From positions 248,001 to 312,000 of the forward strand of contig JARFXM010000005.1 of NCBI GenBank assembly GCA_029532625.1: a stretch of 64,000 nucleotides of DNA, read 5' to 3'. The position numbers were made by a program, and so were the translations under genes. Positions 22,960 through 35,346 of this stretch are shown piece after piece. The DNA comes from Lomentospora prolificans. Taxonomy: Eukaryota > Ascomycota > Sordariomycetes > Microascales > Microascaceae. Every line of letters begins with the position of its first letter. Positions within the stretch are counted from its first letter, which is position 1. The notes under the pieces were generated by a model, which had not been told where the DNA came from, did no database searches, and worked only from the letters and a program-made list of their open reading frames with translations.

Positions 22960-25900
22960 GGGGTTGATGGCTGTATCAATAGTGATCGTGGGACTGTTTT
23001 ATTGAGGTTTGGAGATTAGCGTAGCCTGGGTTATGGGACCCGAAACGTCTCTGTGAATTTCCCACGTTTCGGATGGGAGAAAAACCTACGCTCTGGGCCG
23101 CCGTGCTAGGCCAGCGTCTCCCTCAGCGGGAGTCTGCTTTTTGTCCTCCATTCCCCTCGGTCGTTTGTCTGGTAGTGGCAGTCGAATCGTTCTGCTAGTC
23201 CTCCAGCTCCGTGCGTACAATTCTCAAGAAACTAGTCGCGTGTGAGCTGCTGCAAGGACAATCGGTATCGGAAGGGTATCGAGAAGGTGAGGAAATCCAC
23301 GGCAAGTATTCAACAGGAGAAGGCAAACGTCGGCCTATATCCTCATCCCCGATCTAACAAACGAAGCTGTCTCGGTCGACAAAACCTCGGTATTATGAAA
23401 GATTGCTCAAGAGGGCCGTCTTCGGTACGAAGAGCTCCCTTGTTGTGTGTGAGGTAAGTTCAGCTGCCATGCGCATCGGCGTGCACAGTTTTATGGGGAA
23501 GCGCTGAAGGCAAAAGTGACGGAGGGTGGCTGTACACGACCACAGGACAAACTGAATCTGTTGAATAGTTGATTCCAAGGCCGAGGCGAAGTGATCTGGA
23601 AGTTATTAGACCACCGGTTCCCTCACTAGGCAGGTTGTCGTCAGCTGGCTCACATACGCGTGATGCCAATTACCCTGAGATAAGAGTTGGGAAAAGTTAG
23701 GAAGGTCTGAACAACCCACAGAGACGAGAATTCTCCAGAGATGCATGGTTGACTGGTCGTTTCCAAAGACCGGGCGCGATGAGGCTGTGCAATGACAATC
23801 GCAGTTTATTGGCTGGAAGAAGGCAAGGGCAACGAACAAGGGTCGCAGGTGTGTATGCAGCAACGATATTGTACCTATGTCTAACCGTACCCAGAAAACA
23901 GAGCCAGGAGTGGAGTAGCAGATACCTTGAGTCACATAGAGCCTGACCTATTTTGGAGGTAGCCGTTACCCTAGGCGTATAGGCCGGATCGTATGCCAAG
24001 TACCACTATACACTGTTTATCACTTCTAGATCTACGAAGTATATTATTTTGTTTGGAAAAAAGCTTTGTACTGCCGTCTCCACCTTTTGACCTTTCTCGA
24101 TTGCTACCCGCAGCGAGGCCAAGTTGAGCAAGGGGGTAAGGTTTGCACTAGTACCTGGCATCCCAGCAGCGTTGGCAGGAACGCGAGGTGGCACCAGCGC
24201 CTTTACAGAGTACGTACAAGTAGTAATACTCAGCGCTACTAGTATCACTCCGGCGACTCGCGTGCGTATTTTTGTGCCCGCTCCACAACAAGTAGTCAGA
24301 ATGCCCCTATTACCTTATCGTTTTGGGGACTACAAGTATTATCTAGGCCCTAGCCTACTATTGACCAGGCCCTCCTTCTCCCACCGCAGATTCGGGTGGA
24401 TCTTGGGGAAATGGCACTTGCCAAATCTGGTCCTTGGCCGTAATAATCAAAAGCCGACAAAAAGAAGACGAAAAAAAACCAAAAAAAAAAAAAAAAAAAA
24501 GAAAAGAAAGAATAGAGAGAGAGGGAGGGAGAGAAGAATAAGGAGGGAAGGAAATAAAAAAACCGGTACTCTCACGCCGTCGCAATTGTTGTTCTTTTTT
24601 GGCACGAGCCGTCTTCACGCCCAAGTGTACGGAGATGGAAGCAGTGAAAAAGGAGGTGGGCGGCAACTGAAAGAAAGAAAAGCCTGGCGACCACTGAAGC
24701 TGCTTGCCACAGCCAGCTGGCCTGGCATTCCTCTCGCGGGCGCCCTCCGCTTTGTGCTCCCTCCCCATGGATGTCTTGTCAGCGCGTCGGAAGGGGCTTA
24801 GAGCTCTGACACTGGAGACTGCACGCCAATTATTCTGCCTCTCAGCTTAGCGTCTGGGCTCCCCGATGGACAGTTCCATTCAACTTGGAATGTATAATTT
24901 CCTTGCACTTTGGTACTGGTACCCGCTCAGCGGACGGTCCCGTCAGGTTTAGGGGTTACGATTACGAGACCAGAGCGCCACCACAGGTGCCAAGCTGGCG
25001 AGTGTCAAATTGGAGGGAGCAAAAGGGGAGATGGAAGATGGTTTAACGAAGCTGGCAAAGCAGGGCAGTGCAGCCTAGAGCAGTGCGCTTTACTCACAAG
25101 AAGGAATCTGAACAGAGAGGAGGAGGGAGGGAGGGAGGGAAGAAACGCCAGCTAGCGATCGCAATGGAAACAAGACGTACTCAGAGTCAACGTCTGGAAG
25201 ATAATCAGAAACAGCCATCTTATCGAGCGAATCCATGACTCGTTTGATTATATTCTTGGCCTTTTCGGAACTGAATTGTTATGGTGATTTCCAGCTCTGC
25301 AATGCGGTGATTTTGTTCTCCGATCCCAATTCAAACAGCCTCCACAACCAGAGCTGGGAATTAATACTGCGAAGTATATGCCAGCAGCAAGGGGTGGGCA
25401 ATCTGGGGTGGGGCAAACAGGATGCCGCCGGGGGTGCAATGCACTGGAACTTCAATGGGTGATCGCCATGGCCGCAGGATGAGGTGCTCCAGCTGTCTGA
25501 AGGGCTCTGGTTAATACAGAGTACCCTTCGTACAGAGAGCTCGAGATCCATGCCTTGTTATTCTGGAAATGAGCACGTGCAAAAGCGTGGAAAATACCTT
25601 AATACAGTTGTCTAATATTACAGCCAGCATTGGAGGAGGAAGGTCCGGCAGGCCACGATACATTGTCGTGAATGTCGTGGTATGAGCCCCTCACATCAAT
25701 CCGCAAGCTCCACCCGGCGTCGGGCGGCTATCCTCTTCTAGCAACCCGCGTGCTCCAGATCAGGTTTTATAGTTGAAAGAGCGTAGTATGATGGGCTCCC
25801 AAGGCTCCTTCCACGATAACACCGCTGTGACCAAAGACAAAATTACGCAGGGCAACTCGGCGACTATACCCCAAGCTAGTCGTCTCCACATGAATGTTAC

Positions 25901-28900
25901 AGGACTTCTGAGGGCGGAGGCACTACGGAGTACAGGTGGCCAGCATGGCCAGCGACCTCTCTCTCCTCCATAGTGTGATGGTCAGCCGGTTTCAGAAGCG
26001 TATCCATCACATACTTGGCATCTGATGTTATTGCTGCCCGACCACCACGACTCGGACGTCGACACAACCAACAATGGTGAAATCAACAGTCTCAATTGTA
26101 TTGCGCTGCAAGCACACCATCATCCCAGCGCGCCGCGTATAATTCCCCATCATGGAAAAGCTCCAGCACTGGCAGCCTGCATGAGAGCACACCCGACATG
26201 CAACTCTGCAGATGGAAGCAAGCATTCCAGGAGGGACGGATCTTAGTTGTTTCCCTCCCATTTGGCGGGTTCGGGCGGCATATCAGAATGGGTATTGCTT
26301 AAAAGACTCCCAAGACATGCATCAAAAAAGAACCGTACCAGAAACCCCACGGCCTTCATGTTTATCATACCTCCTTGTTCGGGAAGCTGACATGGTGGCC
26401 TTGGTATCCGCTCAATGCTGCGGTTGATATCGAGGAATTCGGCAAGTCTGGCTTTTGGCCTTCGCCACATCCGGAGGAAGCGAGGCATTTCCCGTGGCCA
26501 CGGGTTCTCCAGACTCGTTGCCTCTTTGTATATTGCGTGGCATCCTCCAAGTCCAGCAGAGGCTCAACAGTTTTGTTGAGGATTGTGGCAGGACTATCTT
26601 CCACTCGTCTCCACCGATTCGATCGGAATCGAGGAGTTGGCTAATTAGACGAACAGTGCCATTTTCGCGCTTTTCAATGCTGGCCATCCGGCCTTGCACC
26701 TCCCTTTCAGCGTCCGCGGTGGCGGTCGCCACACAACAAGTGGCTTGTTCTCGCCAGCTGGCCAGGCTGGATCGCCTCTGTCCCTCCATGTGGGACACTG
26801 GCCACCCACTGGTGGACACTAGTGGTCCCAAGGGTATGGCGCCCCTGGCCTGGTCCCCTTATTCCCTCATCGTGGTTGGTTGCTCTGCCACAGCCCAGTT
26901 TGCTAATACCGGAGGTTTCCCATCAGATTATTATCATGATGCTCCCCCCTAACCTGCCTTAATTGTCCTAAAGCCAGTCAGCACAGGCGACGCAAACCTC
27001 TTACTAGTATAATACGCCTGGCCTGACTCCGCAAAACCCACAGTCTGCGTTGCCACACCGCGCGTATCGTCGGATAACACACCGGATTAAGGGTGCCCGG
27101 GGTGAAAAGAACGCCTCCCAAAACCCTTTCCGCAACGTTCGATAATGCCTTGCCAAAGATGAGCGGAGCCTGGAGCCACACAATTACGCACACGGGAATC
27201 ATGCTCGTACTCTCATAATGATGAGCCACTGAGACAGAGTCATTGATCCTCCGCTTTCCTTTTTTTTTTTTTCTCCCCTTTTCCCTCTTTTTCCCTTTGT
27301 CCCGCCCGTGCTGATTGAGTGGATGTCGAGCCTCCATCCCGCGTCTCCTGACCCTGACCCTGACTTCTCGAAGCCTTGAGGTGGGGGGATTTGTTTCGAA
27401 CTGCAAGAAGTTTATTTTGCATTCCGAGCTTGGCAAAGCACAGGAGTGCAGCGCAGTGTAACCACATGAAGGCAGTTCAGGAAACATCAAGGCATTGCAC
27501 TTGATTGCACTTACACAACGAGTCCACAATAGAGACTGCCAGTTGGCGGTCTTGAGCAGGGTCCGTCCCAATATTGCTTCCCTGCATCTCGTCGCGAGGC
27601 CAGCACAACAACCAAAAGTCCCAGGGGTGTAAATTTGTTTTTTTTAGGAGTGGTTCTGTCAGTGAATCCAAGCCACGGATCCGTCCTTGGCCTGGCTAAT
27701 GTGAAGCTGCTCGCCCAGGATTCGAACAAGACGCGAGCTCCTCGGGTATTTTCAGACCCATTCATAAGATCTTGGGCAGATACGCGCGTCGACACAGAAT
27801 GTCATATTAGAGCCCTCCAATACAGGGGCTTCGAGACTTTCACACTGCCCCGGCCACCCTCTCGGTAGCCAGCGGCCGAAAATACTATTCGTCTCTCACT
27901 CAGCCTCATCGGTGAGACAAGCCAGCACCACACTGTTGGCTGGCTCTCTATTATGGCTTACCATGGGTCCACCAAGGTCGCCATCCTAGCAGCTCCCTGA
28001 GCCCGCCTTGGAACATCAAATCCTTTCAGTCCAACCATCTGCCCCCATAATCACAAGTCCGCCTCGTCAAACAAGACGAACACGCCAGGCAGTCCCCGCT
28101 CATCTGCACGTCAAGTTTGGCCACCGGCGCGCGAAGTGGAATTACAAACCTATTAATCAGGCCCTCGCCTACATTTAGAACATCGCCGAGCGTAGCACGG
28201 CAGGTTCACATCAGCAGCGCGCCAACATGGCGAGGACCAACAGCCAGTGTCTTTATATAAAACTACAGCCCGTGACAAGAGGCGACGGAACGAAAGTTCA
28301 AGTCTGGGGGGAAGTTGGGTCCCTGGGTTTAAGCCAATCAGAATGCTATCAAGTGGCTTCCGTGTCGCCCTTATTGGGGGCCGAGCGTGCGAGCCCCATT
28401 GTTCTTGTTGGGACTATATTTAGCTGTAACGCGATGCCTGAACTCGATGGAGAAGGTCTCCTTCCGCTCCACGTCGAGGATTCTTCCTCTTTGGGGAAAG
28501 GAGAATAACTATCAAGTAGGAAAATAACCATACAGTAGCTGCGCTGCAGGGATGGCAGATTCGTCTTCCGGCCCTGGTCAACGAGGGCGAATCAAACGGG
28601 CGCTTTTCTGGCATGCTGCACCTCGCCTCCCCCGGCTCCCCATCGGGGTAAAGAATGGCAGCCGTTAAACCCCAACTACCGCAGAGATGACCCGGCGAGA
28701 GAAAGGCCCGCATTGCTGGCGTTTGTAGCAAAACGGGAGACGAAGCGCCAGCTAGGCCGAAGGTAACGCTCCGGCGTGCACTGTTGTCTGGAGCCGGAGA
28801 CGTGAATTTGAATAACTGTGACTGATGTCTCTTCTCACATTGGGGCCAAAGAGGGTAAATTTGCTCTTGGTAGCGCCCCGCCCACAACGGCCGGCCATAC

Positions 28901-29793
28901 TTCTTTTTTTCTTTGCTCGATATATTTATTGCTCGGAAGGCGTACGCTCCGGGCCAAACCAAAGCAAGCGACGGGCGGTTGAGGGTCTGGCCTAGATGTA
29001 TTCTGTAACAGGCAGTATACATTATCTCTGGTTACGCAGAAGGAGGTGGACTCAAACCGCCAACGCGCTGGCGTCCAGACATTGGGCAAAAGGGGGGAAG
29101 GAAAATTCTACTCAATCACCTACCGCCGATCCCCATGTCAGACCTCGACAAAAGAAAGACTCATACACTCTCGAGGGATTCAAAGGCGCAACATGAGACG
29201 GCTAAGCCACGACACGGGTTGAATGACGGGCTGGATGCGATAGTGTCTAACAACAACTAAGGTTGCGACGCTGGCTTTGAAAAGCGCTTCGTTGACGTTG
29301 CAGAATGTTGGGAATCATATGACCATGGTAAGTTATTCGGCGCAGCTTGACTGACAATGTGGAGATGATCCAGTTCGTACCATTGTGGCCCATATATCGG
29401 CGCATATCACCGCAGGAATGACAAGCACCCCCTTTTCAAGAGAGACGCTTGGAGAGCAGGAAAAGCGAGGCTCGGGCGAATCATACTTTGTGCTTCCATT
29501 TCCTGAGCCGGCGGTGCTAAGCAACCTTAAAGCCAGCCGTTGGGTTTGTAGGAAGGTGAAATTGATGAGTTGCGGAGGCTTAGAGCTTCATTAATCTTAC
29601 AACGCCTTCCGCTCCAATATCTTTTCCAGGAAGGTTACACGGCTGGCTTATTCTGGTTCGCCAGCTGTGCCGCCAGCTAGTATGGCGTAAACCACACCTT
29701 TCTCTCGTCATATCAGCTAGCGTCCCTCCCATGCACAGAAGCCCTTCGATGCTTTCAGGGACACGCAAAAATGGGAAAACAAAAAGCCCCTCA

Positions 29794-29820
29794 TACATAT
29801 ATATATATATATATGTATGT
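29794..29820. repeat. AT/ATGT microsatellite
   Basis: Alternating ATATAT run followed by GTATGTATG within the gene-poor interval. Confidence 0.8.
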
Positions 29821-30611
29821 ATGGCTGCACCGGCTCGGCCTCGGGTTGCACGTCCCACCTCTTAGCCCGTTTTGCCCCGTTCCAACGTCGGTCTAAGCCC
29901 CCGGCCATCGCAACCCTGCTGGTAAGACGGGAGATTGGCGTACAAAGATGCCTTCCTGCAAGGAAAAGTCACCGACGGAACCCGAGTTAGGCACCGGGGC
30001 GGATCTCGTGTGTAAACGGAGATGATGACTGACATCTTTTTGAATCTCGAGGTCTTGGCGGACGAAGCTCCGAGACGGGAGATTCACGATCTGGAGCAAA
30101 GGTTCATCATGCATAGAGCCAACTGACGGGACTCGAGTTTGGGGGGGATTCCCAGGGAAACAAACCCGCGGAGAATATTAGTTGTCAAGGGAGGGAAATG
30201 AAGTGGGTGGAAGCAAAGCAGCTTGCAGATCAACGACATGCCATTCTCTGTTTCTTTTTTTTCCGCCTTTTTTTTCGTCTTGTCGTTCACTAATAACAGC
30301 AGGATTGCGGGATGGTGTCGGACGCACCCCCTCTTTTCCAAGACGTCTAAGCCTCGTTTGCTCATCAAAGTCGGGCTTCCTGCATGGTATGTGGGCGTTT
30401 GTTTTTTTTTTCCTCTTTCACCATCGCACGAGCCGGCGAGTGAGAGTCGAGCTGGCTGGCGAAAGCAACTTGCCCATTTGGGAAGTTTTCGTGAGAGCGC
30501 AGATGAGGGATTGGCCCGTTGATGGCTGATGGGATGAAGACTGCCGAGTGTTATATTCGTACACACACACCCTCTTTGATACATTTGATTGTACCTTCGC
30601 ACAGAGTAGGT

Positions 30612-30646
30612 TAAAAAAAGTCCCCCCGGGGGTTTTTTTTTTTTTT
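30612..30646. repeat. A7-GT-C6-G5-T14 inverted repeat downstream of the SurE-TTL gene
   Basis: A run of A, then six C, five G and a run of about 14 T forms a near-perfect self-complementary stem, starting about 190 bp beyond the stop codon of the minus-strand SurE-TTL gene. It could fold in the 3' untranslated RNA or affect 3' end formation; no direct evidence. Confidence 0.6.
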
Positions 30647-30680
30647 ATAAGAAAAAAAAGAGGAAGATCAAGTCTCCTTT

Positions 30681-30740
30681 CACTCACTCACTCACTCACT
30701 CACACTCTCTCACACACACACACTCTTTCACACACACACA
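30681..30740. repeat. CACT/CA simple repeat
   Basis: Five or more CACT units pass into CTCTCA and CA dinucleotide repeats. It lies in the 3' flank of the SurE-TTL gene, on its non-coding side. Confidence 0.85.
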
Positions 30741-30838
30741 TACCCCTCCCCCTTTTTGGTTTTAGACGCCCATGCCTGGTATCTGGTATCTACTCGATCA
30801 ATAGTCACCAAAAAGGTCCCTCGCATTCAGTCGCCTTT

Positions 30839-33739
30839 TCACATTCCAGGTAGCTCAACGTGTCGAACGAGAACCATGTCCTGCTCCTTCTCCCGCCTGC
30901 TCGGCCCCTTGGCATCCTCCTTGGCATCCTCCTCGGCCTCGACCTCAACCCCAAAGAAGGAGCTAACAGCGATCCTCAAAACCTCCTCCCAGAACCCAGC
31001 CACAACGTCCTTCAGCTGCCCGCCCGTCTGCTTGAAGTCCGGAAAGGCGTTCACCTCCAACAGCCAAGCGGTGCCAGCTTCATCCACCAAGAAATCCAAC
31101 CCGTACACCTCGAACGCGTTAGCCAGCGGCTGAAAATGCACCGTCATGCCCAGCGCCGCCGCCTCGAACAGGTCGCCGACCACGTCGCAGATTTGCTTCT
31201 CCACGCTCGTCTTGAGTATTTCGTCAAGAGGCAGCGTGTCAAAGACGCGCACCGAGGCCGCGCCGTCGCTGCCGGACGAGGTCTGCAGGCATGTGTTGGT
31301 CAGGTGCCTATCGAGGTCGGCGACTTCCCAGGGAGGAGCGTAGTCCTTTGCCGCGAAGAGCGCGAGCATCTTTCTGTAGACGTAGACGTCTAGGCGGCCG
31401 TTGCAGAAGACGTAGGTGCGGATGTGGAACTTGCGCCCGTCGACTAGGAGCGGCGGGTGGACGTAGGGCTGGGCGACGAAGTGGCGGAGGTGCGAGGTCG
31501 TGATGTAGTCGCCGCTGCCGCCGCCGCCGCCGGGGTTGCTGTCGTCTTGCCCTTCGTCCTCGTCGTCTGTTGAGGGCGCGTCTTCTTCCCAGCCGTCAAA
31601 GATGGATTGTAGCTCGGCCATCGTGCTGAATAGCCTGATTCCCTGACCGCGATCGCTCATCGATGGCTTGAGGATCCACCATTCACGACGGTGAGGGGGC
31701 TTTGCGAGTGCGTCATCTCCCTCTGCGTCATCGCCATGGTCGTCGTCATGGCCATCTCCCACATCTTCCCTCTCCTCTTGATTTGTAACCTCCCGTTCTT
31801 CCACTCCAGCTCCAGCTTCAGCCCCGCCGTCCTCGTTCTTCTCCATGCTCTCCTTCAAATCCCACGCCTCAACCAGCGCATCATCCAAAAACTCGGCATA
31901 ATCCACCTCAAACGCCTCGCTCCTCTTGACGTGATCCCGGAGGACGCTCTCCGGCCGTTTCGAAACCCAAACATCCACCGTCGTAGACAAGAAGTGTTTC
32001 CGTATAAGCGCCTTGCGTATCGTGTAGCTGTTCACCAGACACGTCTTCCTGTGCTCGTCCGCAAAGACAAAGTCAATGGTTTCGTACGCCGTGATGTTTA
32101 GCACGTTGACCGCCGGCGTCGGCAGGTAGCTCGCCAGGTTCGGCTCGCCGTCGTTTGCCGTCGGCGGCACCGTCGACAGGACGTTGACGCTCGGGAAGAG
32201 CCTGGATAGCGCGTCTAGGATCAGCGGTTGGACGTAGGGATCCTCGTAGGCCACGATGGCGTATATTGTCGCTCCGGAGCCCGCCTTGCCGGCGCTCTGC
32301 TGCGTCAGACTGAGCTCTGCTAGGCTGGGGACGTCGTCTCTGGCAGCGGGTGGTGGACTGTTGAGAAAGAAGCAGTGTAAGAGTATGATCTATTAAGATG
32401 ATTCTTTGGCGGCGACTCCGGGGTCCATGATAGTGTACATGAGAGGCTACACATAATGAAATGGATGGAGGGCCGTCTTCTTTCCTATGCATGTTCTATT
32501 ACAGCAGAATCCCCGATAACTTTCTTTTTCCGACGTCCCCCTCCCGATGCCATTCCATCAAGGTTTCTATCCTTGCGAGTCCATCATAGTAATGGTGGCA
32601 TCTGGAGAGACTTTTGCTGTACCAAGAACAAACGGAGAATCGGATGATGCGAAACGGGTATTGCATTGCGTATGACTTACAGCTCCAACTCCTTGCCATG
32701 CAAGTTCACGGCCGCATGCCAAAAGTTTGCCTTCAACGGCGTGATGCTATTCCCCCCCCCAAAAAGCGTTAGCAAAAAAAAAAAAAAACGTCGGGAAAAA
32801 GAGCCAAAAAAACAAGGGTTCGTACCTAGTATTGCCTTCCTTGACCTCCCAACCGTCGCTACCCGGCCCGGAATCCTCAACGCTCTTATACACGTCCCCA
32901 AACCTAGGCGCCCACTTGAAGTGCTTATGCGTATGGCCAGGAACGGCACCACTCTTCGCATCCTTGCCGGATTTCGCGGAAACGGAAACCTCGCCGAGCG
33001 CCCCCTCACGTATCCTCTCCTCCTCCTCCTCCTCGTCGCCAATGCTGCCCTCGACCTCCTGGAAGCAGCTTCCCCCGGTCCAGTAGTTCTGCAACATCTC
33101 CGTCCACACTGTCTTGTGACCCTCAACACCCTCCACAAGCGGCACATTCACCGTATACAGATCCACACTCCGGTCCTGAGGCCACTGCTTATACAGCGCC
33201 TCGATGACGCGAACGCTATGCCTGCACGCGCCATCAATGATGACCGGATCGTGGTTCCTCGAAAAGAAGGCGAAGCTCAGCGCAACGGCCTTGCGCCCGC
33301 ACGCGGCAGCCTCGAGGGCGGCGCCGAGGGTTCCCGAGCTCAGGGCGAACACGGCGGTGGAATTGCGGCCGTAGTTGGGCCCGGAGACGACGAGGTCAAT
33401 GGGCCCGCGGTCCTGGAAGAAGTGGTGCAGGCCAATCTGCACGCAGGAGGCCGGGGTGCCGTCAACGAGGATCCACTCCTCCACGGTGCCGTCGGGCGAC
33501 GGCTTGAAGTGCGTTGTGCCCTGGGCTTCCTCGCCGTAGATGGCTTCGCTCGGCCGGTAGTAGACGGGCTTTACCGTCTGGCCGATCATGTGGGCTTTGC
33601 CGATCCAGGACCGCTGCGTGTGCGGGAGGCAGACCGAGACGGTGTGCCCGGCCTTTTGGAGGCTAGCGGCGAGGCAGCGGATGTAGGGGGAGGAGTGGGG
33701 GGACGGAGGCCCGTCGTCGTTGGTTAAGAGGATGTGCAT
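30839..33739 (-). CDS. PBY1: SurE phosphatase fused to tubulin-tyrosine-ligase-like domain (Pby1-type)
   Basis: Predicted 832-residue fusion. Exons 33739-32826, 32746-32681, 32357-30839; all joins keep frame (EGNTSITPLK and KELELPPPAARDD). Residues 1-300 are a SurE nucleotidase/phosphatase domain: it begins MHILLTNDDG with the metal-binding Asp pair (Asp8, Asp9), then GTPASCVQIGL and the conserved SGPNYGRNS loop. The C-terminal half is an ATP-grasp TTL domain with WWILKPSMSDRGQGI, QPYVHPPLLVDGRKFHIRTY and the metal site LLEVNAFPDFKQTG. Yeast Pby1 has the same order and associates with P-bodies and the decapping machinery, so a role in RNA turnover is more likely than tubulin tyrosination. A Glu/Asp/Gly-rich insert precedes the ATP-binding lysine motif. 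The second intron is long (323 nt) and might hide a small exon. Confidence 0.93.
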
Positions 33740-33741
33740 CT

Positions 33742-33743
<2 letters not shown>

Positions 33744-33781
<38 letters not shown>
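33744..33781. repeat. T38 homopolymer (A38 in the SurE-TTL mRNA leader)
   Basis: Thirty-eight consecutive T on the plus strand. On the coding strand of the minus-strand gene this is A38, followed by GAAG and the ATG at 33739, so it ends only four bases before the start codon. CTT repeats (GAA in the mRNA) lie directly upstream. Confidence 0.95.
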
Positions 33782-35152
33782 CCTTCTTCTTCTTCTTCTT
33801 CTGCTTCTCTCTCTGTTTTCCTTTATGTCAGTTGTGGAGAGTGCGGTTGCAATGTCGCTTTTCGATATCCGCGAGACGTCTTCGGGTTTGATCTCGGGTA
33901 GACTTCAAGTGACGATTAGTGGGGTTCGGGGAAACTAGCCAGCTTTTTTGTCCAGTCTTTTTCAACGGCGCCCGAGGCACGGAATAAACGAGGGTCTAGT
34001 ATAGATATGAAGTAAGAGGTATATATCCCGTGTCTTGAGGTTGCAGAGCCTAACAGTAGAATCCGCCTCAGTTTCTCAAACAGAACAACAACGTCTGATC
34101 AGGTCAATGGATAACTGAAGCACCAAGGGAAAGAGTGGGTTTGTAGAGAGAGAAGGTCCAAAAGGTGACGATGGTGGGGTTCCCGATGAAAGTCCAATCT
34201 GGGTCCTACTTTCCCAAGAAGCCAGCGATTATTACGTTACCATGGCGGGGCATGACAAGACAACAAACCTCGCCAGGCCAACTCCAACTCGCCCAACATA
34301 CATAGTTTAGGCCCACTACTGAGTAGACTGTTAATATCACCCAACCTTTTTTCCTTGGCCTCTCTCTCTGACCCCCCTTTCCCCCCGGCATTAAACCGCT
34401 TCGGGCTACTGGCTACCCTTAGTACTCGCGGCGAAGTCGGCTTCATACCCTGCACCCCAACCTCGGGCGGTTGGGCACCGAAGCTGGCCATCCGAGCTGC
34501 CCTCTGCGTGAGACGAGTGTGAGCATCACAACAACAGTCAGCCAGCATAGCATAACCAGCATGCCCGTTCCCTCAAGACTGACTACACCCAAGATAAACG
34601 CTACACACCAAATAGTTGAGCTGCCACCTTCCAAACCACATCCAGAAAACCATCACGATATCCACGTCTTTGCAAAACGCAGACAATACGAAAAGGAAGC
34701 TACACACGCAAGACAAGCTGCTATTACACGGCCGCGGTGGTTATTGTTTCAATTTGGGATCAGCGTGTTCGCTGCCCAGCATTTGACGAGTATACGACTA
34801 ACTACTATGCCCCGATCCGGGGTCTTGTCTGCCTGTGACAATTCCGTAAAATAACCTGTGCTGTGTTCTCACTCGACCGTAAAACGCCCGTTTCCCTTCT
34901 GTGTAGACGTAAAACCTTGTTCTCATCGATCCCATACGTACTAGGCGGTGGCCTCCCTCTTTGGGCAAATCCCCCCCTTCATTCATGCTCTTTTTTTTGG
35001 GTAGGGTAGAAATGAGTATAAACAAACCAATATACACAGACCAAAGAAATTTCGTAGCTGGAACCTCATCGTATTGGGTCCTCGCCTAGAAACCATGGGA
35101 GAAGGTGGGAAACAAGGGAATTAAATGAAGGCAAGCCGCGAGGGGTTGCTGG

Positions 35153-35186
<34 letters not shown>

Positions 35187-35346
35187 GATGCATTCTTCCT
35201 GTCCTGGTGGACAAGCAGTGCTGAGGATGCCCGCCGGCTTCCACCTAATCACAGCCTGCTTTCAACCCCTCCTCGGATACGAATGTCGGGAAAAAAAAGA
35301 AGAAAAGGCCAAAAAAAGAAGGGGCCTGGACACCATCCGTAGACGA
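33782..35346. other. Intergenic, 1.6 kb
   Basis: Promoter and leader of the SurE-TTL gene on the left, 3' flank of the S/TP-rich nuclear protein gene on the right. Contains a GTT trinucleotide repeat at 35154-35187. No coding content recognised. Confidence 0.55.
35154..35187. repeat. GTT trinucleotide repeat
   Basis: About eleven perfect GTT units, in the probable 3' untranslated region of the minus-strand gene at 35347-36763 (AAC repeat in that RNA). Confidence 0.9.

Larger units (their letters stand above)
22960..30838. other. Gene-poor 7.9-kb interval
   Basis: I found no gene here. The left 1-2 kb is likely the promoter and leader of the calcium ATPase. Open frames of 130-225 codons (24124-24801, 26412-26831, 26978-27571, 28420-29022, 30084-30602) have no recognisable domain, low-complexity Lys or Ser/Pro runs, and no consistent splice pattern. 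Simple repeats: A-rich tract at about 24473-24510, GGGA repeat near 25118-25140, T-rich run near 27259-27271, AT repeat at 29794-29820, CACT/CA repeat at 30681-30740. GC content stays near 50%, so there is no AT-rich mark of repeat-induced point mutation. Non-coding transcripts or fast-evolving small genes cannot be excluded. Confidence 0.5.

Noticed and set aside
24473..24510. A-rich tract as a possible retroposon tail
   Set aside because: No target duplication or LINE-like coding sequence upstream; similar A or T tracts occur throughout the window.
24124..24801. 225-codon plus-strand frame
   Set aside because: Half of it is a Lys/Arg run translated from an A-rich simple repeat; the rest has no recognisable content.
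27710..27740. tRNA B-box-like GGATTCGAAC on the plus strand
   Set aside because: No matching A box, anticodon arm or acceptor stem could be paired around it on either strand.
26978..29022. Minus-strand frames of about 200 codons (26978-27571 and 28420-29022)
   Set aside because: No domain, no splice continuation and patchy composition; likely chance frames in non-coding DNA.
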